In this document: positions 26,673-38,964 of the stretch, in pieces
How positions within the stretch are numbered: the first letter of the stretch is position 1
How the letters are laid out: each line of letters opens with the position of its first letter
Origin: Escarpia spicata
Lineage: Eukaryota; Annelida; Polychaeta; Sabellida; Siboglinidae
Assembly (NCBI GenBank): GCA_963995525.1
Contig: OZ023210.1
Location: forward strand, 20,768,184-20,832,183
Reading direction: 5' to 3'
DNA length: 64,000 bases
Program-made: the position numbers and the translations under genes
Notes under the pieces: model-generated
What the model was told of the DNA's origin: nothing
Database searches by the model: none
The model's input: only the letters and a program-made list of their open reading frames with translations

Positions 26673-26850
26673 TCAGTACCCGTGACGCAGCCGGTCGTTG
26701 TTGCGAGTGCTGTGGAAGAACCAGCAATCAATATCCAGAGCACAGACGTCGTCTGGGTGGAGACTGGGGTACACGTGGTCACGGAGCAGCATCTGGCAGC
26801 TACGAGGCGTGCTCCGTTCATAGTACACCTTGGCTCGAGTGATGGGCAGT
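26673..26850 (-). CDS. Candidate exon C of an unrecognised gene (58 codons)
   Basis: The acceptor GTGTCTTGTAG precedes A-CTG-CCC (phase 2), and the frame is open for 58 codons (LPITRAKVYYERSTPRSCQM, HVYPSLHPDDV, FFHSTRNNDRLRHGY) to a TGA at 26673. A GG|GTACTG sequence just before the stop could act as a donor in phase 2, so this may be internal and spliced to 25298 rather than terminal. GC-rich with coding-like codon use. No family recognised. Confidence 0.4.
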
Positions 26851-27709
26851 CTACAAGACACGACACGACACACCACATGGCTTCCTCCCGACCATAACCA
26901 CACCTCTCTGTCTGTACGACTAAGATCATATTTATTTCAAGACTTTCGTATGTAATACAGCAATCATCACTCGCCACGCGTGTTTGTTAATATCATGGTG
27001 TTTAAAGGACATCATTTATCAAATATATCTGTGCTGCTTCAATGCACACAACGTTAAATAAAATTAACTTACTACACACATATACATTACATTTCTCTGT
27101 CTTTATGACTGTTGCCCCGTTTTAGTATAATAGACAACAAATTGATAAACTTCAGTAATACAATACTATAACTGTCACTTAACATGTGAATTAAATTATA
27201 TGGTTTATCTGATAGAATCGTTCTGACACAATGCACATAATATAGTAATTAACTTACCTAATGAACAATGACGTACGGGTAAGTTGAATATCATATTAAA
27301 ATAAACACAGCACCACTCCACGTAATTGAAGAAAGCAAAGGCCACAAGAATTACTTGGCACATGCACCCATGTTAAGCAATTCGAGTTGGGTTTGGTGAA
27401 TTAGTCACAGCTGTACACTATATTCGTTGATCAACATCTTAGTGCACAAACTCATCCAATCTTTCACGGCAACACTGCTGTTATCACAATATGTTGTTAT
27501 TTGCCATTTAGCAATATCACGGTGGAGGCGGAATCCAATATCAGCAGCTCAGACTTTTACAACTCGACGTCCTTTAAAAACATGTTGGCTTCCACACTAA
27601 ACATGACTGTTTTAATAGGAACCCATTTTAAGGAGTACTTTTCATAAACGCTTCATAACTTTTTGTGGCAATAGCCTGCTAAACAATTCTTTGTTTATCC
27701 AATTCCGTA

Positions 27710-27715
27710 TTTATT
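27710..27715 (-). promoter_or_regulatory. AATAAA poly(A) signal overlapping a stop codon
   Basis: Minus strand GAATAAATAC: the TAA stop of exon B is inside the hexamer. If used, the mRNA would have a 3' UTR of only a few tens of bases. Confidence 0.4.
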
Positions 27716-27969
27716 CAGGTTCACCAGGCAACACATCCACTGGGACTTTCTTGTCAAAGGAGCCATTAACATGTGTTCTGGCTTCATATTTTGACACTGC
27801 CACATTGTATCTTCTGTTCACTACATTCGGGTCTGACACATAATCACTGTTGTCCTTCTCGGGATACATAATTGCATAAGACATATCACAGTGCGGAAAA
27901 TAATTGTCTCTGTCACGATAACGATTTTTGAAGCCCTCAACATTCACCCGAAATTGCTCCAATTGTTGT
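27711..27969 (-). CDS. Candidate terminal exon B of an unrecognised gene (85 codons)
   Basis: The acceptor TATTGCAG precedes A-CAA-CAA (phase 2). The frame is open for 85 codons to a TAA at 27711-27713. Visible stretches are EQFRVNVEGFKNRYRDRDNY, CDMSYAIMYPEKDNSDYVSD and RRYNVAVSKYEARTHVNG. It is hydrophilic and charged with no membrane segment. The stop codon overlaps an AATAAA hexamer (27710-27715 on the minus strand), supporting a 3' exon. No domain recognised. Confidence 0.5.
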
Positions 27970-29569
27970 CTGCAATAGAGAGAAAAAATGTTGATACCAC
28001 ATAATTTTTTAATGTATCTCAGACATGGGTATCAAATGAACATGTGTGATATGCCAGAACAAAATATTACCAGAAAGATGTAGTAGTTGGCCTAATTATA
28101 CTTGAGATACCATTGTATAATTCGTATTACTAAATTTTTTACAACAGGTCTAATAGCAGTTACTGTACATTTGGTTAGCTCCTCTGTTGACTCTTGCAAT
28201 GGTTGTGTTGTGAACACGCATGGTACCAGATGTTACATTCACCTTTTGAACGGCGTAGTCCAACACAACTCACACACGTTGTAATTCAATGCTCATTCCG
28301 TTGAGCAGCCCACCACCTTCAAATAAATCTGTATACAGTGGCGAGGGAACGAAATTCAAATTGGGGGGCTATCGGAGCTTCAGCACTACAGCACATTTTT
28401 CGTCACTGTGCCACCGCATATCTTCACATCTTCCTTCATCTTGTGGATTACTGGGGGGGGGGGGAACAGAAACCATGTCTGCCCTCCAATTGCACACCTT
28501 CCACAGTCGGCAAAAATACACACTGATCGTCTCATAAAATGTAGGTTTCCACCCGTCATTGATGCTTGCCACAAAAACAAACATTCATGCTCACATTTAA
28601 TGAGAGCAGAACCATATGTCTGCCCCCCGGAGAAATTCCAGGGAGCAGCTTCCCCTCTGTTCCCGCGCCTATGTCTGTATATATACACTGGGTTGCACCA
28701 CGTTTGTGTTAGATAACACTATTATTGTTTGTCTGTTACACAACATTATGATGAGGACACAATCATAGGTGATTCTTGTGACAGTTTCACATAAAACTGG
28801 AAGGAAAAAACATTGAAAAAGTACCTTGTTTCAACATGCCATCTAAACCTACAAGAATAAGTTCATAAGAAACAGCCTTTACTATTTTGCTTTAACATGA
28901 TTTATTAACACAATTTGATAATACTGCTTTTATATTGTTACAATGTGATACTGTAACCATGCAGTTCAAAAACAGTTGAATGTAACAACAGGTTCACTAC
29001 AGCCATGAACACAGGTACCTGGATATGTACAGTCACATAATGTATTCATGCATAGTTTGGTTCATATCATTTAGACACAAAGGGCAAGATACATAAAATG
29101 TACAAAGAATAGATAACAAGTTGATATTATAAATGGGTGGAATTGGTGAATATGTCATGCAAACAACTATAGAGCCTGACCCCGCACAGGTCTATGCAAA
29201 CATTGGACGTAAAACAATGTAATAATATGTACAACATAAAATGGCACCAAAATCTTACATCAAAACAACAAATTTTACGATGTCACAATATTAACATATA
29301 CACCTGATACAGCAGTTAGCACAGGTAGTATACAACAGCCAGAGTGCAACAAAATTTAATTAAAATAAGTAATTAGCCATGAATGAAAGAGAAGCAGGTT
29401 ATATAATGTACAAGGTTTGCCCTGGCAGAGTGCACGATGACAGTAACAAACGTCAATCAACAGACTCTGTTAGGTGGAAGTTAGATTTTACATTTTTGTT
29501 TGCTAAGCTGTATATTACACCTAAACATTGCTGTGGATTAGGATGTTACTGTGAGACTGAAGGAGAATA

Positions 29570-29960
29570 GTAGTGGAAAGAAGAATGAGGAAAGGAGACT
29601 GAGAGGAAGGAAGGTGATTGGAGGGGAAGAAATTGGGGAATCAACGGCAGGAAAGGTGACAGGCGTGAAGGTAACAGGGGAGAAGGTGACTGTAGTGAAG
29701 GAGGTAGGAGGGAAAATTGGACGAGAGAGGAGAGAAGAAAATGTGATGGGAGGAAAGTTGATGGGATGAAAGGAAGTGAGAGAAAATGTGACAGAAGAGA
29801 AGTCGATAAAAGGGATGACGACACGAGGAAAGGTGACAAGAGAAAAAGCACAGTAAGGAATGGAACGGAAGAGAATGTGACAGGAGAGAAGACGACAGGG
29901 GGAAAAGACAACAACCAGACAGATGCAAACCACTTGAAACCAGAGAAGGAGCTACTCTGA
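29570..29960 (+). repeat. Polypurine tract of degenerate GGAAAGGTGA-type units
   Basis: About 390 bases almost entirely purine on the plus strand, made of irregular 10- to 13-base units such as GGAGAAGGTGACTG. It gives several overlapping Ser/Phe/Pro-rich open frames on the minus strand that I take as artefacts. It ends immediately before the LINE at 30090. Confidence 0.85.
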
Positions 29961-30089
29961 GGTAGTTATTGAGGGGGGCAATGAGAAAAGAGAGGGGGGT
30001 GTTCATGGGTGACTCTATTCTGAGAAAGTAGTACATAAGTACAGACAGTTAGTGAGGAAGCTAAAGAAGACAATAGTTTAACAGATTAT

Positions 30090-31550
30090 TCTCTCAGGAA
30101 TTTTGCCAGTAATGGGAGGAAGGGGGCCAACATATAGAAACTGCAAGGGGATGGTGATCAATGCACTAGTTGAACAGATGTGTGAAGAAGAGGGGGTGGG
30201 ATTCATAGATTTATGGGGATACTTTGTAGGGAGGGAAGATGTGTATGTACATGAGAGATGGCCTCCATCTAAGTGTAAAGGGGACAGCTATCTGTTGGCA
30301 GTGGGACAGGTTGCATTTATTTAAATTAGATGCACAGGGGGGATTCACAGAGAAGCCTGAAACTGCAGGCATAGATAAAGACAGCACAAATAAATCGTCA
30401 AAGGACAGCCTGGAAAACTGTTCTGAAGCTGGATATAAATGCATTTGTTTAAATGCAAGGAGCATAGTGAACAAAAAAGGGAACTAAACATTATGGTAGA
30501 AGATATTGACCCTCACATAGTAGGAATAACCAAATCATTGGCCACCACCGATATATCAGATGCTGAATTGGGACCGACAGGCTATGTAATGTTTAGGTAA
30601 AATAGAATAGAAAGAAGGGGATGTTGAGTTATTTTATCTATTAAAGAACCTATCCAGGCATATGAAATAAAATTAGAAAGAGAAACAAATTGCAAAGAAG
30701 CTGTTTGGTGTAACTCAACTTTAACGGTTGGGTTAGTTTATCGAAGTCCAAACATAAGCATAGAAGAGAATGAAAAAGAACAAAACACTACAAGGGAAGT
30801 GAACAAACAGGTCTGTATTATTATGGGAGATTTTAACCATGGTCATATACAATGGAAATCTCTATAGACTAGAGGGTGTGAGGACCACAAGTTTTTAGTT
30901 TTAGTACAAGATAGTTTCCTTTCTCAACATGTGCTAGAACCAACCAGGGGTGAGAATGTGTTAGACATAGTTTTGTCCTCACAGAATGAATTAGTTGACA
31001 ATGTCAAGATATGTGAGCCACTGGGGAGTAGTGATCACAACCAGATGCATTTTACCATCAAAGTAAAATTAGAACAGAATAGTAAAAGCAGTACAGGAGA
31101 AAATTAGCTTGTAATATATAAAACATGACACTCGTTTTGACCCAAACGCTATCCTTGTAAACATCCTCTGAATGCATGGAAAGGGTCGGCCTGATGCCAG
31201 TGTGGGTCATATGTGATACCACGTGATCGCTTCCCTCATAAAAAAATTATTTTCCACGGGAATCGCTACACAGACGGGTTAAAAATTGAATTTATGGTAC
31301 AAATGTATTTTTTTAATGTTATCGAATGTTACATACAATGTTAAACTTTGTGTACACATGGAAAACGGATTTTAGTTAATGCCTTGTTTTTATTTCCTTT
31401 AAGAAAGATAGAAGGACTACAGGACATGAAGTTACATTAGGAAAGGAGCAGGGTAGATTAGAAATAAGAAAGTTCTCAATTTTTGAAAAGGACTGTAAAT
31501 TAATGGAACAGATTATCTGCTGATTGTGTGGATGCTAGTAGCGTGAATGT
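30090..31550 (+). mobile_element. Decayed CR1-like LINE: esterase domain plus AP endonuclease
   Basis: Frame-shifted translations give GRGPTYRNCKGMVINALVEQ, FIDLWGYFVGRE and DGLHLSVKGTA, the D..H end of an SGNH/GDSL esterase as found in CR1-group LINEs. These are followed by CICLNARSIVNK, VGLVYRSPN, IIMGDFNH and LGSSDHNQM, the conserved blocks of an APE-type endonuclease. Endonuclease catalytic Asp/His equivalents (GDFN, SDHN) remain but stops and frameshifts abound. From about 31105 the coding similarity is lost and seems to resume at 31395 (LGKEQGRLEIRKFSIFEKD), suggesting a roughly 290-bp insertion. The reverse transcriptase domain is absent. Confidence 0.75.
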
Positions 31551-32028
31551 TTTAAAATAAAATCGACATATACCTTAAAAGGACGGGATACACATAGATA
31601 AAAAGGGTTGGACTCTCGATAAGACAAAAGGCTTCCTTGTCCACCTGCCATCTAGAGTTAATTTCTCTGGGTGGCAATATTGTTAAATCTTGTTAAATTA
31701 CACCTGTCTGACAGACAGGCATAGCAAAAGAAACTGAAAATCCAAATGAGAAAAACTACAATACAGAACAAAATGTATTCAAAAATCAGAAAATGAAAGA
31801 AACAGGTCTGGCCAAAGAAAGATGTCATCAAGCCATGGAACTAAATTGCACGTTTTAAAGGAACCATGAAATATATGCATTCTACAGAACGGATGCACAT
31901 GTGTTAGCTACACTACGAATGGCAGATAGTATGTATTTAGAAGACCACGCAATCCGTGCAGACAAAGAAGCAGGCTATGAACACGCAGCACACGTAGAAT
32001 ACATCACTTCTTTACCTGACAGTCTGCT

Positions 32029-32323
32029 TTAAAATTGTGCAATGTCAAAGAGGTCAAGGTCATCATCAATAGGCCGGATCTCTCTGGTTATGTTAGGCCC
32101 ATGGTCCGTAGTCATAGAAACCATTGGAGCGGATTCAGGTGACGGGGATGGAACCGTGCCATCTAAATAGGCAGGCGGAGGGCTGGCCGTTGGTGTATCG
32201 GGGCTGAACAATGGTGTCATGGGTTTGCCACCGGCCGGTGTACCCATATAACGGTTACGGGCATCATCAACATAATACCCCTGGCTGTGGGGTTCTGGAG
32301 ATTTAAATTCAGTTGGGGAGAAG
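32029..32323 (-). CDS. Candidate terminal exon A of an unrecognised gene (97 codons)
   Basis: A textbook acceptor with pyrimidine tract (CACCTCTCTTTTTCAG) precedes C-TTC-TCC (phase 2). The frame is open for 97 codons to a TAA at 32029-32031. The peptide is Pro/Ser/Thr-rich (GTPAGGKPMTPLFSPDTPTA, SPPPAYLDGTVPSPSPESAP) and ends with an acidic-hydrophobic IDDDLDLFDIAQF tail. That composition is typical of a disordered cytoplasmic or nuclear C-terminus; the LDLFD box could be a short binding motif (inference). No known family assigned. It belongs with the other phase-2 terminal exons downstream. Confidence 0.55.
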
Positions 32324-33769
32324 CTGAAAAAGAGAGGTGCATATTCGAGATCCCGCCACCAAATCAAAAGGTTTATATCTGAAGTACCGGTAGGGCTGGG
32401 TCATTGACAGCATGAGTTCACCCAGATGTGGTCTGCTAGGTATTACTAGATTCCTTCATTAAAAGTCTGCACATTGTAGGAATATGGCTGGCAATTGTGA
32501 TTCCTAGTGATTTGTAGCAGGGCAACGATATTGCAAAATGATAACTTCCAGTTAGAAAGGAACTGCCTAACTGTACATGTTCATTTGGTGTGTTACTGTT
32601 AGACTGTGCATCTCTGTTTGTACATCAAACACCCGGTAACTCAGAATGTGCAAGCAAAACCTCCTAGCAAATGCTATGAATAAAACTGTTAGAAAGAAGT
32701 ATGAAACTTAATATATATAATATAATACAAATTAAGATTGACTCCTTCCAACAATTTTGGTACACATTTTTTATAGGGAAACTCATTAGTTTTATAATTT
32801 CTTTTCAAGCAAACATATCACTGATGACTAAAGCCTTCTAGTGTCCTATACTTGCATAGCAATACAGTGATGTTTTACATTTTTCACAGACAAAACACTG
32901 AGCAGAAGGAAATGATAAAGAATATGAACCTGTCAACTGGTGGGAAGTACTTGTCATTTTGTGGCCCTTGAGACTCAGCACGCTGCAGAACACAAATACA
33001 GTCATTAGCAAAAAGTCTGTAATGTTAACCCGACTTTCTCTGTTCATTTTAAAATAAATCGATGCCATAAATACTACAATAAATGTTAAAGGTATACTGC
33101 CCACCAAAATGCATTTATTAAGGCCAAGACATTTGTCACAACTTGAATTTTTTACCCATGAAACGTACAAATTGTTTACAAAACATTCAATTAGTAAACA
33201 ACCTATATTGGCAATTTTGCAAGGCAAGCAGGGCTAGTTGTTGTAGGTGTTCCCTGGCACACAGTCAAAACCACAACTGAATAAGCAAAATTCCTGCTCA
33301 TACTATTACAACTTCAGGCTTGAGTGGATGATTCTGGGTAATGGTAGAGTCATTGTCGCTTTAACACCACAAATCCCATTCAGAATGCCTGAATGGTTCT
33401 TACTCACTTCCGTTCAAGAGTTCTTTTACTTTGCATGTAGTATTAACACACCCTACTAAAAATTGTTGTATACGATTTTTTTGCTGATGCATAGATATTC
33501 GTCAAAATTAAATTATTTAAATAAATTACTTAGCTCCAACCCTGGTATGCTTACTGCCATTAATCACAGTTGTATCAAATGCAGCATGCTTTGCAGAAAC
33601 CACTCTACATTTTATCTTTCAAATTCAGTGCAGTAATGTTCTAAATAGTTGTTTTAAGTCATGCTGTATTGCTCTGATGCAAAATGTGGATACATGCATT
33701 ACATTCGTAACAAAACATGTCCAACTAATAGTTGGCAACTTAACTAACTTAATTACACTTTTACTAGAT

Positions 33770-33995
33770 AATGGAACTTAACATTTAACTAGCTGAGCGA
33801 CCCAGCTTTGCATGGGGCAAATTACACTTTCTTCTAAAGCCGTGTCTCTGCTAATATGAATCACTCTAGTGGACTCATTTGCATGCCTACAAAATGTCAT
33901 CCCCATATTTGCCAAAATGAAAAACATATGCTTGCATGAACATACAAACAAACACACAACCAGAGACCCACTCTGTTTTATAATAAAGATGTGTA
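33770..33995 (+). repeat. Dispersed repeat with CTAGCTGAGCGACCCAGC end
   Basis: It begins ACTAGCTGAGCGACCCAGC and ends ACTCTGTTTTATAATAAAGA. The minus-strand repeat at 57155-57870 has the related ACCCGGCGTTGCCC start and a CGTTCTGTTTGT-containing end. It is a common type of animal repeat whose class I cannot settle. Confidence 0.5.
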
Positions 33996-34737
33996 ATTTA
34001 GTAATAACTTAGTAACACAGAAAATCTGTACCAGTAGTTATATATATATATATATACTAAAACAGGGTAAATATGGTAGAGTAGGTGCTTGTTTCTGATG
34101 ATGTTGTTTGTGGTTCTCTGTTCACTATAGGCCTAACAATTCTGGTTTGTTGCACCTCAGTTGTACCGAGGGTGTTTCCAGGGGTTATGACTGTGAAAAT
34201 GAAAAGGCATTTAAAGTTGTTTCTAAACAGTTATTACACAGATACTGAGAAGGTGAAATCTATATCTGAAAGGAAAAATAATAGCAAAATCTAGATAAGA
34301 ACAAATTTATTTTGGTCACACATATAATATAAATCACATTTTAACTGTTCAACAGACACAAGTGCAATTAAGGAAATCCTCTAGAAACCCTTGGGGCTTT
34401 TGTCGAGGACCACCTAGACCACTAATTACTGCTATGTAATACATGAACATTATTACACTTCATAAACATATATTTAAATATTGTAACTACTACTAATTAC
34501 TACTCAAACTTCATTATATTATATCATACAGACTACTGCATAAATATTACTACTACCGGTACTACTACTACTAGTACAAAGAATAAGCAGCTAAGTCCTG
34601 GTAACAACCAGACTGTACTTTTACTTTGATAACTACAAAAATGTCACACATTTACTACATTTTGTCAATTAAGTTTATTTGACATTCCCAACTTATTCAT
34701 ATGTTATGTAATTATTAATCATATAAAGTAATATACC

Positions 34738-34860
34738 GTAATCACCTGCGTAAATGCCGTTGCTCACGTAAACGCCCAGTTGCCCACCCCCCTCTCGGCC
34801 AGAATTTCGTATAAACGCCCCCCTCCGACAAATATGAATTATTTGTCAGTAATAATAATT
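34738..34860. repeat. Possible transposon end with GTAAACGCC motifs
   Basis: Tandem-like CGTAAATGCCG, CGTAAACGCCC and TATAAACGCCCCC motifs in an otherwise AT-rich region. The GC-rich block looks inserted. No matching inverted end was found. Confidence 0.3.
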
Positions 34861-35634
34861 TAATGTCGGGAGGCCAGATGTACAATCTTGTATTCGAGCG
34901 AGTGCCCCAATCATGTCATGGAATGCCTTGATTTCGTGCTGTTAATTGGTTGTTGCGTATCCGGTAGAACTTGGATTGAATAATTAATTGTTGGCGATCC
35001 AATTCGTGTGCCATTGTTCTAAAAATAACTTGCATGCTAACTGTCTTCTGCAACGACGTCACTCATGATAGCAGATATGCACTAGTCTCAAAAATTAAAG
35101 ACTCAAACAGAAATTTCAGATTTTTCAAACACACCTATCGCATTGGAGAATTTTCATATTCAAGCCAATGAACAATTAATCTGACTTATTATTAAATGAG
35201 TGCATGTTGTTAAGACACAAATAAGATATGCAGGAGCCCAACCATTGTTTTAAAGTAACATGTACGCTATATGCAACCCCTTGGAATAGCTGAATCTTTT
35301 ATTTTTGCAAATGGTATAGATGTACAGGAGTTGCAACAGTCCACTCGGTTCACATGGCAATCATCCGTCGCAATGTAAATATCACATGCTCGGGCTTACA
35401 TGGAAACTGCTAATCAAATTTACTAATGTGCTAATCAAATCACATAATGATTAGCAGTAATTGCTAACCATTTTTGTAGTACAGCTGTACAAATTATTCC
35501 CTGCTGACACACAATAAGCATACACACATCAGGCTACATGTAATGAAGACTGATGATGGATGTCACGGTAAATAAATAAATTGTTTGTGTAGAAAAGCAT
35601 GTTTATTTATAATGCATTTACCAGAAAATCACAT

Positions 35635-36215
35635 ACCATAAATTTATGTGTATAATACGCATTTTTTCACTTCACTTTTTACTCAAAAGTTGGGGTGTGT
35701 ATTATACATGGTGTTAGGCTAAACAAAAATTTCTCTGATCAATTTATCAATGTTTGCAGACCAGGATAATGCTGCTTGAAAACTAGTAATATTATCAATG
35801 TCGGCGTGACGTCACAATCACGTATGATTCGCAGTTGAAAGAAGCAGGTTTGTAGCATTTTAGAACTTGGTGTTAATTTAAAAGTGAAATCAGAATGTCA
35901 CAATATAAGTTCTAGCAAGCACTGATTTAATCAGTTGCGCAATCGTCTAGCTACAACACAAGTTACGCAGTGCTTACACACTAGTCACTAGCGAGCGACA
36001 AGCCGGCAGCAATGCCGTAATTTGCGTAGGTGACATGTTTACGATTCTGAGAAGGATTCATGGGTTCAAGCAAAATATTAGATGCGGAGAAATCGGGGAT
36101 TGAAGTCAAAAGTCGGGGTGCGTATTATACATGGTGATATAGAAATTCTATCAAAATTAAGCAAAAGTCAGGGTGCGTATTATACATGGGGGCATATTAT
36201 ACACAGAAATTTACA
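35635..36215. mobile_element. MITE-like element with GTGTATAATACGC ends
   Basis: The left end reads AAATTTATGTGTATAATACG and the right end, inverted, AAATTTCTGTGTATAATATG. Inside each end are further copies of GTGCGTATTATACATGG (35693-35712, 36118-36135, 36171-36188). About 580 bp and no open frame. Probably a Tc1/mariner- or Harbinger-type non-autonomous element. Confidence 0.6.
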
Positions 36216-36602
36216 GTAAGTTCAATCACTTGGGCAGACCATTGTTATTCAAAATGTAAGTTATCTGATCCAATTACCAGTAATCTGTCTGCTGGTGGTT
36301 GGCTGTGCCATCATAATAAATTAATCTGGCACACAATTGCATTCTAAGTACTGTAACTGTAATCTGTAGTGTTTATTCTGATTTGCACAAGCATCCATTT
36401 ATCCTCTCATGGTTTATTGCATTAAACTAACTATTTCACATATAAATTATAATCTCACATATAAATTAGCCATACACAGTGTCAATACCCATTCATGTCA
36501 CAGTCACTCAAATGCAGACTGTTATATAGTAATCCTAGAGTGTGCTTGTATACATTCATGTCCCAGTTGGTCATCCAGTGAATATGTGACAGGCTTCCAT
36601 AC

Positions 36603-36662
36603 CTCACTTGAAGGCATAAATAGCTCGCTTTTTTCCTCTTCTTGCGGACATTCACTCATAAG
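36603..36662 (-). CDS. Possible 60-bp internal exon of the unrecognised gene
   Basis: Minus strand AATTAACTAG acceptor, 20 codons (LMSECPQEEEKSELFMPSSE), then GAG|GTATGG donor; phase 0 on both sides. This phase is compatible with the phase-0 donor of the first exon at 41661. The acceptor tract is weak and no homology is known. Confidence 0.25.
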
Positions 36663-37040
36663 CTAGTTAATTAAGATAAACAAATAATACTGATCATCAA
36701 GAATACTTTTTAATGCAGTAAGTTTATGTGTCTGTTCACGAAATGTTGCAAAGCTGCACATATATACATATGTTGTTCAAGTGCTTGTACTAAACTAGCA
36801 ACTCTGTATAGATATTTCACTAACAATTACAATTTGTCTGGGTGAGTATCTTCTTTGTATGATTTATGAGGTTTTGTGTGTCATGTGTTTGTCACACCCA
36901 ACATGTCTATCAAATACTGGGCATGTATATCTGACAAACCAACTTTCATCAGTGTCTCATTCAGTCAGTACCTCTGTCTGTCTGTCTGACCGTCCGTCCG
37001 TCTGTCTACGTGTCTGTCAGTCCATCCATCCATACATTTG

Positions 37041-38434
37041 TCTGGCTGTATGTCTATACATGTGTGTCTGTCTGTATGTCTATACATGTGTGTCTGGCTG
37101 TATGTCTATACATGTGTGTCTGGCTGTATGTCTATACATGTGTGTCTGTCTGTATGTCTATACATGTGTGTCTGTCTGTATGTCTATACATGTGTGTCTG
37201 TCTGTATGTCTATACATGTGTGTCTGTCTGTATGTCTATACATGTGTGTCTGGCTGTATGTCTATACATGTGTGTCTGTCTGCATGTCTATACATGTGTG
37301 TCTGTCTGTATGTCTATACATGTGTGTCTGTCTGTATGTCTATACATGTGTGTCTGTCTGTATGTCTATACATGTGTGTCTGTCTGTATGTCTATACATG
37401 TGTGTCTGTCTGTATGTCTATACATGTATGTCTGTCTGTATGTCTATACATGTGTGTCTGTCTGTATGTCTATACATGTGTGTCTGTATGTATGTCTATA
37501 CATGTGTGTCTGTCTGTATGTCTATACATGTGTGTCTGTCTGTATGTCTATACATGTGTGTCTGTCTGTATGTCTATACATGTGTGTCTGGCTGTATGTC
37601 TATACATGTGTGTCTGTATGTATGTCTACACATGTGTGTCTGGCTGTATGTCTACACATGTGTGTCTGGCTGTATGTCTACACATGTGTGTCTGGCTGTA
37701 TGTCTACACATGTGTGTCTGGCTGTATGTCTACACATGTGTGTCTGGCTGTATGTCTACACATGTGTGTCTGTCTGTATGTCTATACATGTGTGTCTGGC
37801 TGTATGTCTATACATGTGTGTCTGTCTGTATGTCTATACATGTGTGTCTGGCTGTATGTCTATACATGTGTGTCTGGCTGTATGTCTATACATGTGTGTC
37901 TGTCTGTATGTCTATACATGTGTGTCTGGCTGTATGTCTATACATGTGTGTCTGTCTGTATGTCTATACATGTGTGTCTGTCTGTATGTCTATACATGTG
38001 TGTCTGTCTGCATGTCTATACATGTGTGTCTGTCTGTATGTCTATACATGTGTGTCTGTCTGTATGTCTATACATGTGTGTCTGTCTGTATGTCTATACA
38101 TGTGTGTCTGGCTGTATGTCTATACATGTGTGTCTGGCTGTATGTCTATACATGTGTGTCTGTCTGCATGTATATACATGTGTGTCTGTCTGTATGTCTA
38201 TACATGTGTGTCTGGCTGTATGTATATACATGTGTGTCTGTCTGTATGTCTATACATGTGTGTCTGGCTGTATGTCTATACATGTGTGTCTGTCTGTATG
38301 TCTATACATGTGTGTCTGTCTGTATGTCTATACATGTGTGTCTGTCTGTATGTCTATACATGTGTGTCTGTCTGTATGTCTATACATGTGTGTCTGGCTG
38401 TATGTCTATACATGTGTGTCTGGCTGTATGTCTG
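37041..38434 (+). repeat. 26-bp minisatellite, about 54 copies
   Basis: Tandem units beginning TGTCTGTCTGTATGTCTATA followed by CATGTG fill about 1.39 kb with little drift. Units differ at few sites: TCTG/TCTGG variants at the third tetramer, TATA to TACA in a block of about six adjacent units (37625-37765), and rare TGCATG or TATGTATATA types. Because 26 is not a multiple of three and the unit has no stop on the plus strand, all three plus frames stay open for over 470 codons; these are not genes. Confidence 0.97.
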
Positions 38435-38654
38435 TCATGACAATTCACGTGATCAAGTCTTCCACCTATCACCAACCTGTCTGTCCATAATATTCGGGTA
38501 ACATGGCCACGAGAAATCCCTTGGTTTGGGTTGTTCTTGCTAGTGCAAATACAGTATAATTAACCATAATTATCATGGTGTAATAATGAGCACATAGAAT
38601 TATGACCATTAGGCATCAACAGTGTTCAATTAACATGTGTGTGTGCATGTGTGG

Positions 38655-38790
<136 letters not shown>

Positions 38791-38964
38791 TGTATCTGTG
38801 CATGTGTACGTGTGTGTGTTTAAATGTGCATAGGCATTAGGTATGTAGGGTATGTGCATGTGCAGTTTTTGTTTGTAGTCTTTATGCATGTAAACTATTC
38901 ACACTAAACACAACACATGTACAGTACATGTATTGTGTTTAGTGAGTACATACATGTACTTGTG

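Noticed and set aside
29538..30036. Minus-strand Ser/Phe/Pro-rich frames of 122-131 codons
   Set aside because: They overlap each other in different frames across a polypurine tract; simple-sequence artefact.
32838..33227. 129-codon minus-strand frame with hydrophobic segments
   Set aside because: Composition is that of translated AT-rich DNA, there are no splice or start signals, and no family is recognised.
37041..38434. CRISPR-like array
   Set aside because: Units are head-to-tail with no spacers, and the sequence is animal nuclear DNA.
36859..38501. Three overlapping open frames of 476-543 codons
   Set aside because: They are produced entirely by the stop-free 26-bp minisatellite and run in all three plus frames with a repeating Cys/Val/Met peptide.
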